Notes under the pieces: generated by a model
The model's input: the letters and a program-made list of their open reading frames with translations, nothing else
What the model was told of the DNA's origin: nothing
Database searches by the model: none
NCBI RefSeq assembly: GCF_001672975.1
Contig: NZ_LZKU01000207.1
Span: 1 to 64,000 of the forward strand
Source of the DNA: Mycobacterium sp. 1465703.0
Lineage (GTDB): Bacteria; Actinomycetota; Actinomycetes; Mycobacteriales; Mycobacteriaceae
Direction: 5' to 3'
Length of the DNA stretch: 64,000 bases
Translations under genes and position numbers: made by a program
In this document: positions 1 through 6,800 of the stretch, piece by piece
How the letters are laid out: every line of letters starts with the position of its first letter
How positions within the stretch are numbered: position 1 is the stretch's first letter

Positions 1-126
1 AAGCGGGCGATGCAAGAGCTCCCGCAGGCGCTGAAGTCAACGCCCAAGATCATCAACCAGACCATCGACGCGGCGGGGGCAAAGCATCCGGCGGGGGCGG
101 CGGGCCACCATCTTCCAGTGCCATAG
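1..126 (+). CDS. 3' end of an unidentified gene running in from the left edge
   Basis: Frame 1 is open from base 1 to a TAG at 124-126, giving 41 residues that begin KRAMQELPQALKSTPK. The composition looks like mycobacterial coding sequence. It overlaps the 3' end of the convergent endopeptidase-like gene by about 74 bases, so one of the two ends may be wrong. No family is recognisable from so short a piece. Whether it is a real gene end is an inference from the open frame only. Confidence 0.35.
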   Translation, partial: KRAMQELPQALKSTPKIINQTIDAAGAKHPAGAAGHHLPVP

Positions 127-505
127 GCAGGAACATGTGATGCGTGAAGCCAGCCTGGTAGGCGCCCGCGCCGCCGACGTGTACGCCGCCGCGCTCGCCG
201 CTGGAAACCGGTGTCCCGTCCGGCAGCGTCACCGCGGTGTGGCCACCGTTCCAGCCGATGACCAAGGCGTTGGGGGCGGTTCCATACTGAAAGCCGCGCG
301 CCAGCAATGCACCCTCTTCATTTCCGGTGTTGAATCGATCTCCGAAAACGGGCCGTTCGGTCGCCGCATTCGCAATCCACGAGGCAAGTCCCGAACAATC
401 CGTCCCCGCGGGTGAATCCCCACCCGGAATATAGGGCGTGCCGGAGACCTGACTGATCAACGACATCAATGTTGCAATAACGACCATGGCCAGCGAGGCT
501 AGCAA
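53..505 (-). CDS. NlpC/P60-like secreted endopeptidase domain protein
   Basis: This is a 150-residue protein with a hydrophobic N-terminus (residues 5-20) that could be a signal or anchor segment. A compact domain follows with a DCSG motif (Cys37) and a GGHTAV motif (His89), the arrangement expected of cysteine peptidases that cut peptidoglycan peptides. The C-terminus is proline-rich. The start is uncertain. The listed TTG sits just downstream of an in-frame TAA, and an ATG at 487 would give 144 residues; neither has a clear ribosome binding site. Related mycobacterial proteins may carry extra N-terminal sequence, so truncation is possible. Function is inferred from the motifs only. Confidence 0.65.
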   Translation of the reverse strand: MLASLAMVVIATLMSLISQVSGTPYIPGGDSPAGTDCSGLASWIANAATERPVFGDRFNTGNEEGALLARGFQYGTAPNALVIGWNGGHTAVTLPDGTPVSSGERGGVHVGGAGAYQAGFTHHMFLPMALEDGGPPPPPDALPPPRRWSG

Positions 506-693
506 TAAGATTTAACGCGAACCAAAATTTGTGGCGCAGGTCATTCGCTGATCAGACAATGACGTACGCCGCACACCGAGCAAACTTGTCGTACACCGGC
601 ATATTTTTCGGCCGCCAGTTTCGGAGCAAAGTACGCGCGCTTCAGGATGCCGGTTCTGCAGCCACCCGCGGTCGATGCTCCCACGGTTGCCGG

Positions 694-1056
694 CTAATTC
701 CTGGCGCGGCCTCGTTCGCTTCGCGCAGTCTCACGGTCGACGTCGGCTTGCTCGCGCTTTGCCTGGGCCCGCACACGATTGGCCCGTTCGTCTAAGCGCC
801 GCAATCGCTCCCGTTCTCGCTCGGCGGCCGTGCCCTCGCGTTCGTCCGCGCGCTGCTCTCGTTCGTCTGCCACCCGCTCGCGGTCGTCCGCGATTCGCTC
901 GCGCTGATCGGCGACCCGATCTCTCCTGCCGGCCTGGAATTCGCGTCTGTTGAGGTCGGCCTCGCGCTGGGCGAGAGCTTCTTCGCGCTCATCGAGCCCG
1001 TGAGCCCGGCGTTCCAACTCCGCGGGCGGCACGACACCATTCTCGGCGGCCACCAA
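694..1056 (-). CDS. highly charged coiled-coil protein of unknown function
   Basis: The product has about 120 residues and is almost entirely charged helix. From about residue 45 to 85 it has short repeats of the RVADERE type, spaced seven residues apart. There is no signal peptide or membrane segment. A GTG at 1053 preceded by AGGGTGAG is a better start than the TTG at 1056. An in-frame TAG lies just upstream, so the gene cannot be much longer. The heptad-like spacing suggests a long single helix or coiled coil. I do not recognise the family and assign no function. Confidence 0.6.
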   Translation of the reverse strand: MVAAENGVVPPAELERRAHGLDEREEALAQREADLNRREFQAGRRDRVADQRERIADDRERVADEREQRADEREGTAAERERERLRRLDERANRVRAQAKREQADVDRETARSERGRARN

Positions 1057-1130
1057 CTCACCCTAACGCTGAGTGGCCCACCCTTCGACCCCCCACGCGC
1101 GACGGGCTCCCGCCACAAGGCGGTCCTTCC

Positions 1131-1523
1131 TCAGAGGGGAGTCCATATTCCGTTGTTCCAGAGCCCCCAATTACCGGCGCCGGTCGGGTTCCACATCAGC
1201 TGCGCGCCGGGTGCCCACGGCGGTTGCGGTGGCTGCGGCGGCGCCCATGCCGGCGGCGGACCCCAGGGCCCCCACCCCGCTGGCGCGTTCGGTCCTCCCG
1301 GACCTGGCCAGTCGTGGCAGCGATGCCAGTCCCAGTCCAAGACGCTGGGCCAGGCCGGGTTCCATGGATCGCCTGGGCACCAGTGCCCGGTGGGTGCCGG
1401 GGCGGGGGCGGCCCGGACAACGGTGCCGCCGGCCAGACCCGAAACGGACAGCGCCAGCCCACTCCCCACCAGCACACTCAGGAACCGCCGCGTCCACGGC
1501 CCCGCACGCCCTACAGTCGCCAT
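1131..1523 (-). CDS. small secreted Trp/Pro-rich mycobacterial protein
   Basis: The protein has 130 residues. It has an Arg-rich N-terminus, then a hydrophobic stretch (about residues 14-38) with an Ala-rich cleavage region, consistent with Sec export. The mature part contains the pattern WCPGDPWNP...DWDWHRCHDW, followed by a Pro/Trp/Gly-rich tail. Two cysteines about 22 residues apart could form a disulfide. This type of small exported protein is familiar in mycobacteria, but its role is unknown. It starts at an ATG and stands alone. Confidence 0.7.
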   Translation of the reverse strand: MATVGRAGPWTRRFLSVLVGSGLALSVSGLAGGTVVRAAPAPAPTGHWCPGDPWNPAWPSVLDWDWHRCHDWPGPGGPNAPAGWGPWGPPPAWAPPQPPQPPWAPGAQLMWNPTGAGNWGLWNNGIWTPL

Positions 1524-1595
1524 CTCCTAAGAATTTCCCGCAGCGGGGATCCGGGCAAGTGGCAATTCGGGTTCGTCCCGGGTTCTGGAACGTCT

Positions 1596-1620
1596 GACGG
1601 CGGATGCGCGGAGCGCCGTC
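1596..1620. terminator. hairpin at the end of the CDF-like gene
   Basis: Perfect 7-base arms GACGGCG (1596-1602) and CGCCGTC (1614-1620) flank an 11-base loop and overlap the CDF-like gene's stop codon. There is no U-tract on either strand, so this is a weak terminator or transcript-end hairpin at best. Confidence 0.3.
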
Positions 1621-2293
1621 AGCAGCAATCGCGACCGCGCCAAGCTTTGACCCCTTCGGCAATGGCGAGGCCCGCGATCACCAGTCCGACCGCCGGATCC
1701 AGCCACCAGCCTCCCGGCCAGACTGCGAGCACGCTAAGCGTTGCCAACGCTGCGGCGGCCTGAGCTGCGCACAGGTAATTCTGTTTGCCCTCTCCGGCTG
1801 TTGCTGGTGATTGAAGCCGTCGCCCCAGTCTCTGCTTGGCCCAACCCAACAGCGGCATGAGCACCAGTGCCAGCGCGGTCAAGGCGATGCCGATGACCGA
1901 AGTCTCGGGGCGCGCTTCGGTGAGCAGATTGTGAACCGATTGCGCGGCGATGTACGGAGCGATGAGCCAAAACGAAACTGCGATACCGCGTTGCGCTTGC
2001 CGCTCGGCCGTCTCCGACATCATTCGCGAACCCGTAAACCGCCACACGACAACCAAACTCGCCACTCCCTCGACCGCGCTGCCGAGTGCCCAGCCGATCA
2101 AAGAGATTGAGCCCGTTGCGAATCCCTGCCAGAGGCCAAGCGCACCCTCGGCGCACATCCATAGCAGGCTGGCCCAGGCGAGCCAGCATGTCCAGGTCGC
2201 GGCGTGCACCCATTCGGTGACGTGCTCGCGGGTGTCGATCGGGCGCCACATCGACTGTGCCGCAGCAATCGCAACCCTGCGCGCACGTGCCAC
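1619..2293 (-). CDS. cation-diffusion-facilitator-like membrane protein
   Basis: A polytopic membrane protein of up to 224 residues. The closing segment WWLDPAVGLVIAGLAI resembles the sixth transmembrane helix of CDF metal transporters. The usual cytoplasmic C-terminal domain of CDF exporters is absent, and the classic HxxxD metal site of helix 5 is not seen (the matching helix reads NYLCAAQAAAAL). It may therefore be a non-transporting or divergent relative. GTG at 2293 gives the longest form. ATG at 2251 (starting MWRPIDTREH) is an equally plausible start. It is not obviously linked to its neighbours. Confidence 0.65.
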   Translation of the reverse strand: MARARRVAIAAAQSMWRPIDTREHVTEWVHAATWTCWLAWASLLWMCAEGALGLWQGFATGSISLIGWALGSAVEGVASLVVVWRFTGSRMMSETAERQAQRGIAVSFWLIAPYIAAQSVHNLLTEARPETSVIGIALTALALVLMPLLGWAKQRLGRRLQSPATAGEGKQNYLCAAQAAAALATLSVLAVWPGGWWLDPAVGLVIAGLAIAEGVKAWRGRDCC

Positions 2294-2340
2294 TCACGAA
2301 GCAAGGATAAGACGCCCGCGCTGCAGCGGCCCAGATGCAA

Positions 2341-2361
2341 GCAGAACCCTGCGACGTCGCC
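2341..2361 (-). repeat. possible degenerate copy of the ychF 3' tail
   Basis: On the minus strand, just past the stop of the downstream VOC gene, GGCGACGTCGCAGGGTTCTG resembles the ychF end GGCGACGTGGTCGAGTTCCG. It would encode GDVAGF against GDVVEF. The position matches the clearer copies at 3468, 4394 and 4908, but the match is poor enough that chance is possible. Confidence 0.25.
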
Positions 2362-2366
2362 GGGGG

Positions 2367-2765
2367 TCACACTCCGAACTTGGCCCGCGCCTCGTCCGTC
2401 ACCGGAGTGAACAGGTTGACCAGATTTCCGTCCGGATCGCGGAACAACAGCGCGCGGTTCCCCCACGGCATCGTCGTCGGCTTGGTCACCACTTCGGCTA
2501 GGTGCTCGCGCAGCCGTTCGTATTCGGAGTCGACGTCCTCAACGATGAACTCCAGGATGGCGCTTCGGTTGGCCGCGGGTTCGGCGGATCCTTCGGCGAA
2601 TAGCGGGACGGTCTTGTCGCTGCCGATGGCCAACGTGCCGATCGGTGTCGGGACCTCGGCGAACAGCTCATTCCCCCAGATCGCGGAGGCTCCGGTGACC
2701 ATCTCGTAGAAATCGACGAGCCGCCTGACGTCGGCGGTGATGATTCGGGTCGAGATGAATTTCAT
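2367..2765 (-). CDS. VOC/glyoxalase superfamily protein
   Basis: A 132-residue single-domain protein of the vicinal-oxygen-chelate fold. It opens with MKFISTRIITADVRRLVDFYE and closes with the typical FRDPDGNLVNLF strand, whose acidic region usually supplies a metal ligand. Such proteins act as dioxygenases, glyoxalases or resistance proteins, and the substrate cannot be told from sequence. ATG at 2765 is chosen because AGGGAG sits six bases upstream. It follows the frameshifted VOC gene on the same strand, so the two may be co-transcribed. Confidence 0.8.
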   Translation of the reverse strand: MKFISTRIITADVRRLVDFYEMVTGASAIWGNELFAEVPTPIGTLAIGSDKTVPLFAEGSAEPAANRSAILEFIVEDVDSEYERLREHLAEVVTKPTTMPWGNRALLFRDPDGNLVNLFTPVTDEARAKFGV

Positions 2766-2857
2766 GCGATCTCCCTGCAGGCACAGCGGTGCCGTCAATG
2801 TGCGTTGTCTGAGCACGGAATGCTAAACGCCGCCACTGACAACCCCCACGCTCTCGA

Positions 2858-3408
2858 TTATCGGGCTTTAAGGGTTCTCCTGGCCTGCCGGGCGATACCC
2901 GGCACCGTGTTCGCCAGGTCTGGCCGAGCCTTGGCGAAAGCACGGATCGCGCGGTAGAACGACCAAAGTTGGCGTGGCGTAGGGACTTTCGGTATCCATG
3001 CCACTCCCAGTGAATCCCGTTGATCGGGTCGTCGAAGAACACCGCGTAGTAGCCGGGCCAGTACTGCGGGTAATCCTGCGGCTCATCGGTAACCGGGATA
3101 GCTCGCCCGATCAAGAATTCGCGATGGAATCTATCGACCTCGGCTCTGCTGCGCGCCCATAACGCAATGTGGTTGATGCCGACCGCCTGGTCGGTGTGCG
3201 TCAGCTTTCCGCCGGTGCGGGCGGGCTGGATGCCGATGTAACTGTGCGGGTTGGCATTACGCGTCATGTAATACGTCGACTGGTACTCCATGTTGAGCGA
3301 CGAGAAGCTGCTGTAGCCGAGCCAGCCGAACAACGCGTCGTAGAACTCGATCGAATCGTCGTAGTCCAACACCGCGAACTCGACATGACACACACCCCGC
3401 CACCGCAT
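2858..3408 (-). pseudogene. VOC/glyoxalase superfamily gene broken by a one-base frameshift
   Basis: The reading frame starts at ATG 3408 with GAGGAGG five bases upstream. It codes for a VOC domain (MRWRGVCHVEFAVLDYDDS to GIHWEWHGYRK). At 2987-2989 an A-run is one base short. After it, the family-like C-terminus (VPTPRQLWSFYRAIRAFAKA and on) continues in another frame to a TAA at 2860-2858. Left uncorrected, the frame runs on to 2668 into the next gene with a nonsense tail. Adding one A restores a product of about 183 residues. The break could be a sequencing error in a homopolymer or a true inactivating deletion. Confidence 0.75.
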
Positions 3409-3467
3409 CGCGCCTCCTCAGATCTCCTTCACAATGCAGGACCTGAAGGGCGCAGAGCTAGGTCGGC

Positions 3468-3512
3468 TTAGGCCTTGGCGTTGAAGCGGAGTTCGACCAC
3501 GTCACCGTCGAA
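3468..3512 (-). repeat. ychF 3'-tail copy D
   Basis: Minus-strand translation reads [14 protein letters not shown] then TAA, recalling the expected YchF ending DGDVVEFRFNV. The copy overlaps the last codons of the aquaporin gene, whose TGA (3502-3504) falls inside it. It is the outermost clear copy of the series. Confidence 0.6.
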
Positions 3513-4296
3513 CGTCAGTGGCCCGGTGCGTCGTCTCCACGGGTGTCTCATCAGCGACGGCTTTCCGGCGCTCGAAGAGCAAGGGGTAGATCACACCACC
3601 GATAAGCCCCCCGACCAGCGGCGCCACCCAGAACACCCATAGCTGGCCGGGTGCGCCCGCCCCGTTGAAGAACGCGACGCCGGTGGACCGGGCCGGGTTG
3701 ACCGAGGTGTTGCTGATCGGGATGGAGATGAGGTGAATGAGCGTGAGCGACAGACCGATGGCCAACGGGCCGAATCCCCGCGGGGCCCGAATATCGGTCG
3801 CTCCGAGCACCACCATGAGAAAGAACGCCGTCAGCAACACCTCGGCCGCGATGACGGCTCCCAGCGAATAGTGGCTGGGCGAGTGGGCGCCGTATCCGTT
3901 CGCGGCCATGTGCCCGACGGGTGAGAATCCGGGTTTTCCCTTCGCGATGAGCAGCAACGCTGCGCCTGCTAGTAGGGCACCCACCACCTGGGAGATCCAG
4001 TACACCGGGAGATCCCTCCAGGGCAGTCGGCCGCCCACCGCGGCGCCCAGACTGATCGCAGGGTTGAAATGCCCGCCCGAGATGTGGCCGACCGCATACG
4101 CCATGGTGACGACGGTGAGGCCGAAGGCCAGTGCCACTCCGAGGAAGCCGATGCCCAATTGGTAGGTGCCGTTGCCATCCTCGGCTTGGGCGATCTGTTT
4201 GGCCGCAAAGATGGCGCTGCCACAGCCACCGAACACCAACCAGAATGTGCCGAACAGCTCGGCTGCGGATTTCGAAACCAGCGACGACGATGTCAT
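3502..4296 (-). CDS. aqpZ: aquaporin Z-type water channel
   Basis: A 264-residue MIP-family channel with six predicted membrane helices. Both pore motifs are present: HFNPAISLG in the first half and SVNPARSTG in the second, the latter with the Arg of the selectivity filter. Family knowledge points to water flux rather than glycerol because of the AqpZ-like filter context. The start ATG has GGGAGGA upstream. The stop codon is supplied by a ychF-tail copy, so the last residues (about ATDVRR) are probably not ancestral. It is the third cassette of the array downstream of ychF. Confidence 0.9.
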   Translation of the reverse strand: MTSSSLVSKSAAELFGTFWLVFGGCGSAIFAAKQIAQAEDGNGTYQLGIGFLGVALAFGLTVVTMAYAVGHISGGHFNPAISLGAAVGGRLPWRDLPVYWISQVVGALLAGAALLLIAKGKPGFSPVGHMAANGYGAHSPSHYSLGAVIAAEVLLTAFFLMVVLGATDIRAPRGFGPLAIGLSLTLIHLISIPISNTSVNPARSTGVAFFNGAGAPGQLWVFWVAPLVGGLIGGVIYPLLFERRKAVADETPVETTHRATDVRR

Positions 4297-4393
4297 GTGC
4301 CGTCCTCCCTTAGAAGATGCCTTCGCGGGTAGTTGCCGCCTGTGGGCACCTCAAACATCTACCGATCGGCCGACTACCGCATACTTCGCGGGC

Positions 4394-4426
4394 CTAGACG
4401 TTGAAGCGGAACTCGACCGGATCACC
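4394..4426 (-). repeat. ychF 3'-tail copy C
   Basis: The minus strand encodes GDPVEFRFNV then TAG, matching the expected YchF C-terminus apart from one residue. It lies about 22 bases past the stop of the epoxide-hydrolase-like gene and about 97 bases ahead of the aquaporin start. Confidence 0.7.
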
Positions 4427-4448
4427 GACTGTCACACCTCAACCTGAG

Positions 4449-4796
4449 CTACCGGGGGACGTCGAAGTAGTCGCGCCAGGCGGTGATCTGGTCGTCCGTC
4501 ACCTCGAAGGCACCCATGCAGCGCGCGGCGACTTTGTTCCCGTCGTAGATGAAGTGATCGATGCGCTCGGTCAAGACCACATTGCCGTTGACTGCGATGT
4601 TCAAAAGCTCCAACTCAGCCGAGTCCATGCGCTGCACGTAGCCTTTAACAGCCTCGCGAATCTCGTCGTGCCCGCGATGCACACCCAGCGCCACGTTGTC
4701 CCAGACGCCGTCGGGATGGAAGTGGCTGACGATTTCGTCGACATCGAGGCCGTGCCACGCATTCAACTCAGCACGCACTACGTCTTCGGGGGTCAC
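4449..4796 (-). CDS. limonene-1,2-epoxide hydrolase-like SnoaL-fold protein
   Basis: A protein of about 115 residues beginning VTPEDVVRAELNAW. The LEH-type active-site pattern is visible: ERID supplies Arg and Asp two residues apart, and the closing WRDYFD supplies the second Asp. Those three residues are the Asp-Arg-Asp site of limonene epoxide hydrolases, so hydrolysis of an epoxide is likely, though the substrate is unknown. GTG at 4796 is preferred because GGAGG lies four bases upstream. GTG at 4811 would add five residues. It sits alone between two ychF-tail copies, in the second cassette. Confidence 0.75.
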   Translation of the reverse strand: MTPEDVVRAELNAWHGLDVDEIVSHFHPDGVWDNVALGVHRGHDEIREAVKGYVQRMDSAELELLNIAVNGNVVLTERIDHFIYDGNKVAARCMGAFEVTDDQITAWRDYFDVPR

Positions 4797-4907
4797 CGCA
4801 CCTCCAACCACTGGCGAAGATAAACCGCAGTTCAGAGTACGTAGCGTTGTCGACTTGCGCCCGACTTTGAACGAAGTGGCGCAGGAGACTAAGCCTTCTT
4901 CTGCTGA

Positions 4908-4946
4908 CTAGACGTTGAACCGGAACTCGACCACGTCGCCATCGGC
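4908..4946 (-). repeat. ychF 3'-tail copy B
   Basis: The minus strand encodes ADGDVVEFRFNV then TAG, the ending I expect for a mycobacterial YchF. It shares the 17-base stretch GCCGATGGCGACGTGGT with ychF itself, then diverges. It is a displaced or duplicated gene end, about 0.65 kb from the present ychF end. Confidence 0.8.
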
Positions 4947-4966
4947 TTGATGACCAGAAAGCGTAC

Positions 4967-5512
4967 TCACTGAGCAGGCGTCAGACGCATGACCGGAATC
5001 TTGCGCGCGTCGCCACTTCGCTTGTCGTGCAAAGCGAACACCCGCGCCAGGCGATCGACTGCAAGACCATACAACCGGTCGCGGTCGGCGTCGTCGGTGA
5101 CTTCTTTCGCCGTAAAGGAGCCCCCACGAGGTCCGATGTGCAACTCGCATGTCGGATTGGCTCGCAGGTTGTGGTACCAAGCCGGATTACGTGTGCTTCC
5201 GTAATTCGACGCGATGAGGACGACGTCGTCGCCATCAGTGAAATACCCAAGAGGAACGTCGCGGCGCTCGCCGCTTTTTGCACCCAGCGAAGTCAACACC
5301 ACCATCGGTATCGCCGGGTTGAGCTTGAGGCGGCCGCCAGAAGCCTGGATCAATCGTGCTTCAAGGGGGGCCGCTACCCTTTTCCAGACCGCCAGACCCG
5401 TTTTGCTTGCGAATATGGGTCCACCCATCCACCACCAGATTCGCCGCCGCCAGGGCCCACGTGACTGCAGATCGGCGCGCCGGATTCCGTTGATGCAGTC
5501 CCGCTGACTCAT
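4967..5512 (-). CDS. nitroreductase-family deazaflavin (F420)-dependent oxidoreductase
   Basis: A 181-residue protein of the Ddn/DUF385 family of split-barrel F420 enzymes. Family blocks include LTSLGAKSGERRDVPLGYF and SNYGSTRNPAWYHNLRANP near the middle and a DRDRLYGLAV helix near the end. Such proteins use reduced F420 to reduce quinones or nitro compounds at the membrane; the substrate here is unknown. ATG at 5512 gives a normal family length, though no ribosome binding site is obvious. The open frame continues upstream to 5620, inside the ychF end. It is the first cassette after ychF. Confidence 0.8.
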   Translation of the reverse strand: MSQRDCINGIRRADLQSRGPWRRRIWWWMGGPIFASKTGLAVWKRVAAPLEARLIQASGGRLKLNPAIPMVVLTSLGAKSGERRDVPLGYFTDGDDVVLIASNYGSTRNPAWYHNLRANPTCELHIGPRGGSFTAKEVTDDADRDRLYGLAVDRLARVFALHDKRSGDARKIPVMRLTPAQ

Positions 5513-5570
5513 CGGACGATGATAAAGCTCTCGGCCAGCCGCGGTCCGCCGATCAGGCCGTGCGCTCCTA

Positions 5571-6659
5571 CTATTTGGTCCTTGACGCTTGCCCGTGTCG
5601 GAATTCCACCACGTCGCCATCGGCCATCACGTAGTCCTTGCCCTCCATGCGCACCTTGCCGGACGCCTTGGCCGCCGCCATGGAGCCGGCGGCGATCAGG
5701 TCGTCGTAGGAGACGATCTCGGCCTTGATGAATCCCTTTTCGAAATCGGTGTGAATCACCCCGGCGGCCTTCGGTGCGGTGTCGCCCTGGTGAATCACCC
5801 ACGCGCGCGCCTCTTTTGGGCCCGCCGTCAGGTAGGTCTGCAACTTGAGCGTGTGAAAACCCGCCCGCGCCAACGCATCCAGTCCACGCTCGGTTTGGCC
5901 GATGGACTCCAGCAGCTCGGCGGCCGATTCGTCGTCCAACTCCTGCAGTTCGGCCTCGATCTTCGCGTCCAGAAACACCGCGTCGGCAGGTGCCACCATG
6001 GCGCTCAACTCGGCCTTGCGGGCATCGTCGGTCAGCACGGATTCATCGGCGTTGAACACGTACAGAAACGGCTTGGTGGTCATCAGATTCAGCTCGCGCA
6101 GCGGTGACACGTCGATACCGGCCGCGAAGAGCGTCTTGCCCGAGTCCAGCACGGCCTGCGCGGCGACGGCCGCCCCGTGCACGGGCTTGCGGTCCTTGTT
6201 GTTACGAGCTTCCTTCTCCAGCCGCGGGATGGCCTTCTCCAATGTCTGCATGTCGGCGAGGATCAGCTCGGTCTCGATCACCTCGATGTCGGAGCTCGGG
6301 TCGACCTTGCCGTCGACGTGCACGACGTCGTCGTCGGTGAACACCCGCACCACCTGGCAGATCGCGTCACACTCGCGGATGTTGGCCAGGAACTTATTGC
6401 CCAGCCCGGCACCCTCGGAGGCGCCCTTCACGATTCCGGCGATGTCGACGAATGTCACCGGCGCCGGCACGATCTTCTCGGAATCGAACATCTCGGCCAG
6501 CTTGTCCAGCCGGGGATCGGGCAGCGGGACGACGCCCTCGTTGGGCTCGATCGTCGCGAACGGATAGTTGGCCGCCACCACGTTGTTCCGGGTCAGCGCG
6601 TTGAACAAAGTCGACTTGCCGACATTGGGCAAACCCACTATTCCCAGGCTCAGGCTCAC
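5571..6659 (-). CDS. ychF: YchF/Obg-family redox-regulated ATPase with altered C-terminus
   Basis: A 362-residue P-loop protein: Walker A GLPNVGKST near residue 9, switch region DIAGIVKGASEGAG, then the TGS-like C-terminal domain. YchF binds ribosomes and hydrolyses ATP. The start is GTG. The usual ending DGDVVEFRFNV is here DGDVVEFRHGQASRTK, so the native last three residues are replaced by eight. Copies of the expected ending lie downstream at 4908, 4394 and 3468. The body is intact and well conserved, so function is probably kept. Confidence 0.95.
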   Translation of the reverse strand: MSLSLGIVGLPNVGKSTLFNALTRNNVVAANYPFATIEPNEGVVPLPDPRLDKLAEMFDSEKIVPAPVTFVDIAGIVKGASEGAGLGNKFLANIRECDAICQVVRVFTDDDVVHVDGKVDPSSDIEVIETELILADMQTLEKAIPRLEKEARNNKDRKPVHGAAVAAQAVLDSGKTLFAAGIDVSPLRELNLMTTKPFLYVFNADESVLTDDARKAELSAMVAPADAVFLDAKIEAELQELDDESAAELLESIGQTERGLDALARAGFHTLKLQTYLTAGPKEARAWVIHQGDTAPKAAGVIHTDFEKGFIKAEIVSYDDLIAAGSMAAAKASGKVRMEGKDYVMADGDVVEFRHGQASRTK

Positions 6660-6766
6660 AGGGAACCAAGTCTAGGGGTCTGGGTACCGCCCGGCGCCGC
6701 CGACCGTAAGTCGGGCGAATAGCGCACCCGACAATGGCACGCCCAGGATCCCTACGAGGTATTTAC

Positions 6767-6780
6767 GGGCCTTTCGGCCC
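6767..6780. other. small hairpin in the ychF/DUF6542 divergent spacer
   Basis: GGGCC-TTTC-GGCCC forms a tight hairpin 20 bases before the GTG of the plus-strand gene. It could affect translation or mark a transcript end. No U-tract follows, and the role is unknown. Confidence 0.25.
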
Positions 6781-6800
6781 ATTCCCGGTACGGTCTACAT

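Noticed and set aside
2668..2857. C-terminal extension of the upstream VOC protein into the next gene
   Set aside because: The tail is non-homologous sequence produced by the frameshift; the genuine C-terminus is in another frame.
2766..2857. Another ychF-tail copy between the two VOC genes
   Set aside because: The best alignment near GGCGGCGTTTAG matches little beyond the last few bases, so it is indistinguishable from chance.
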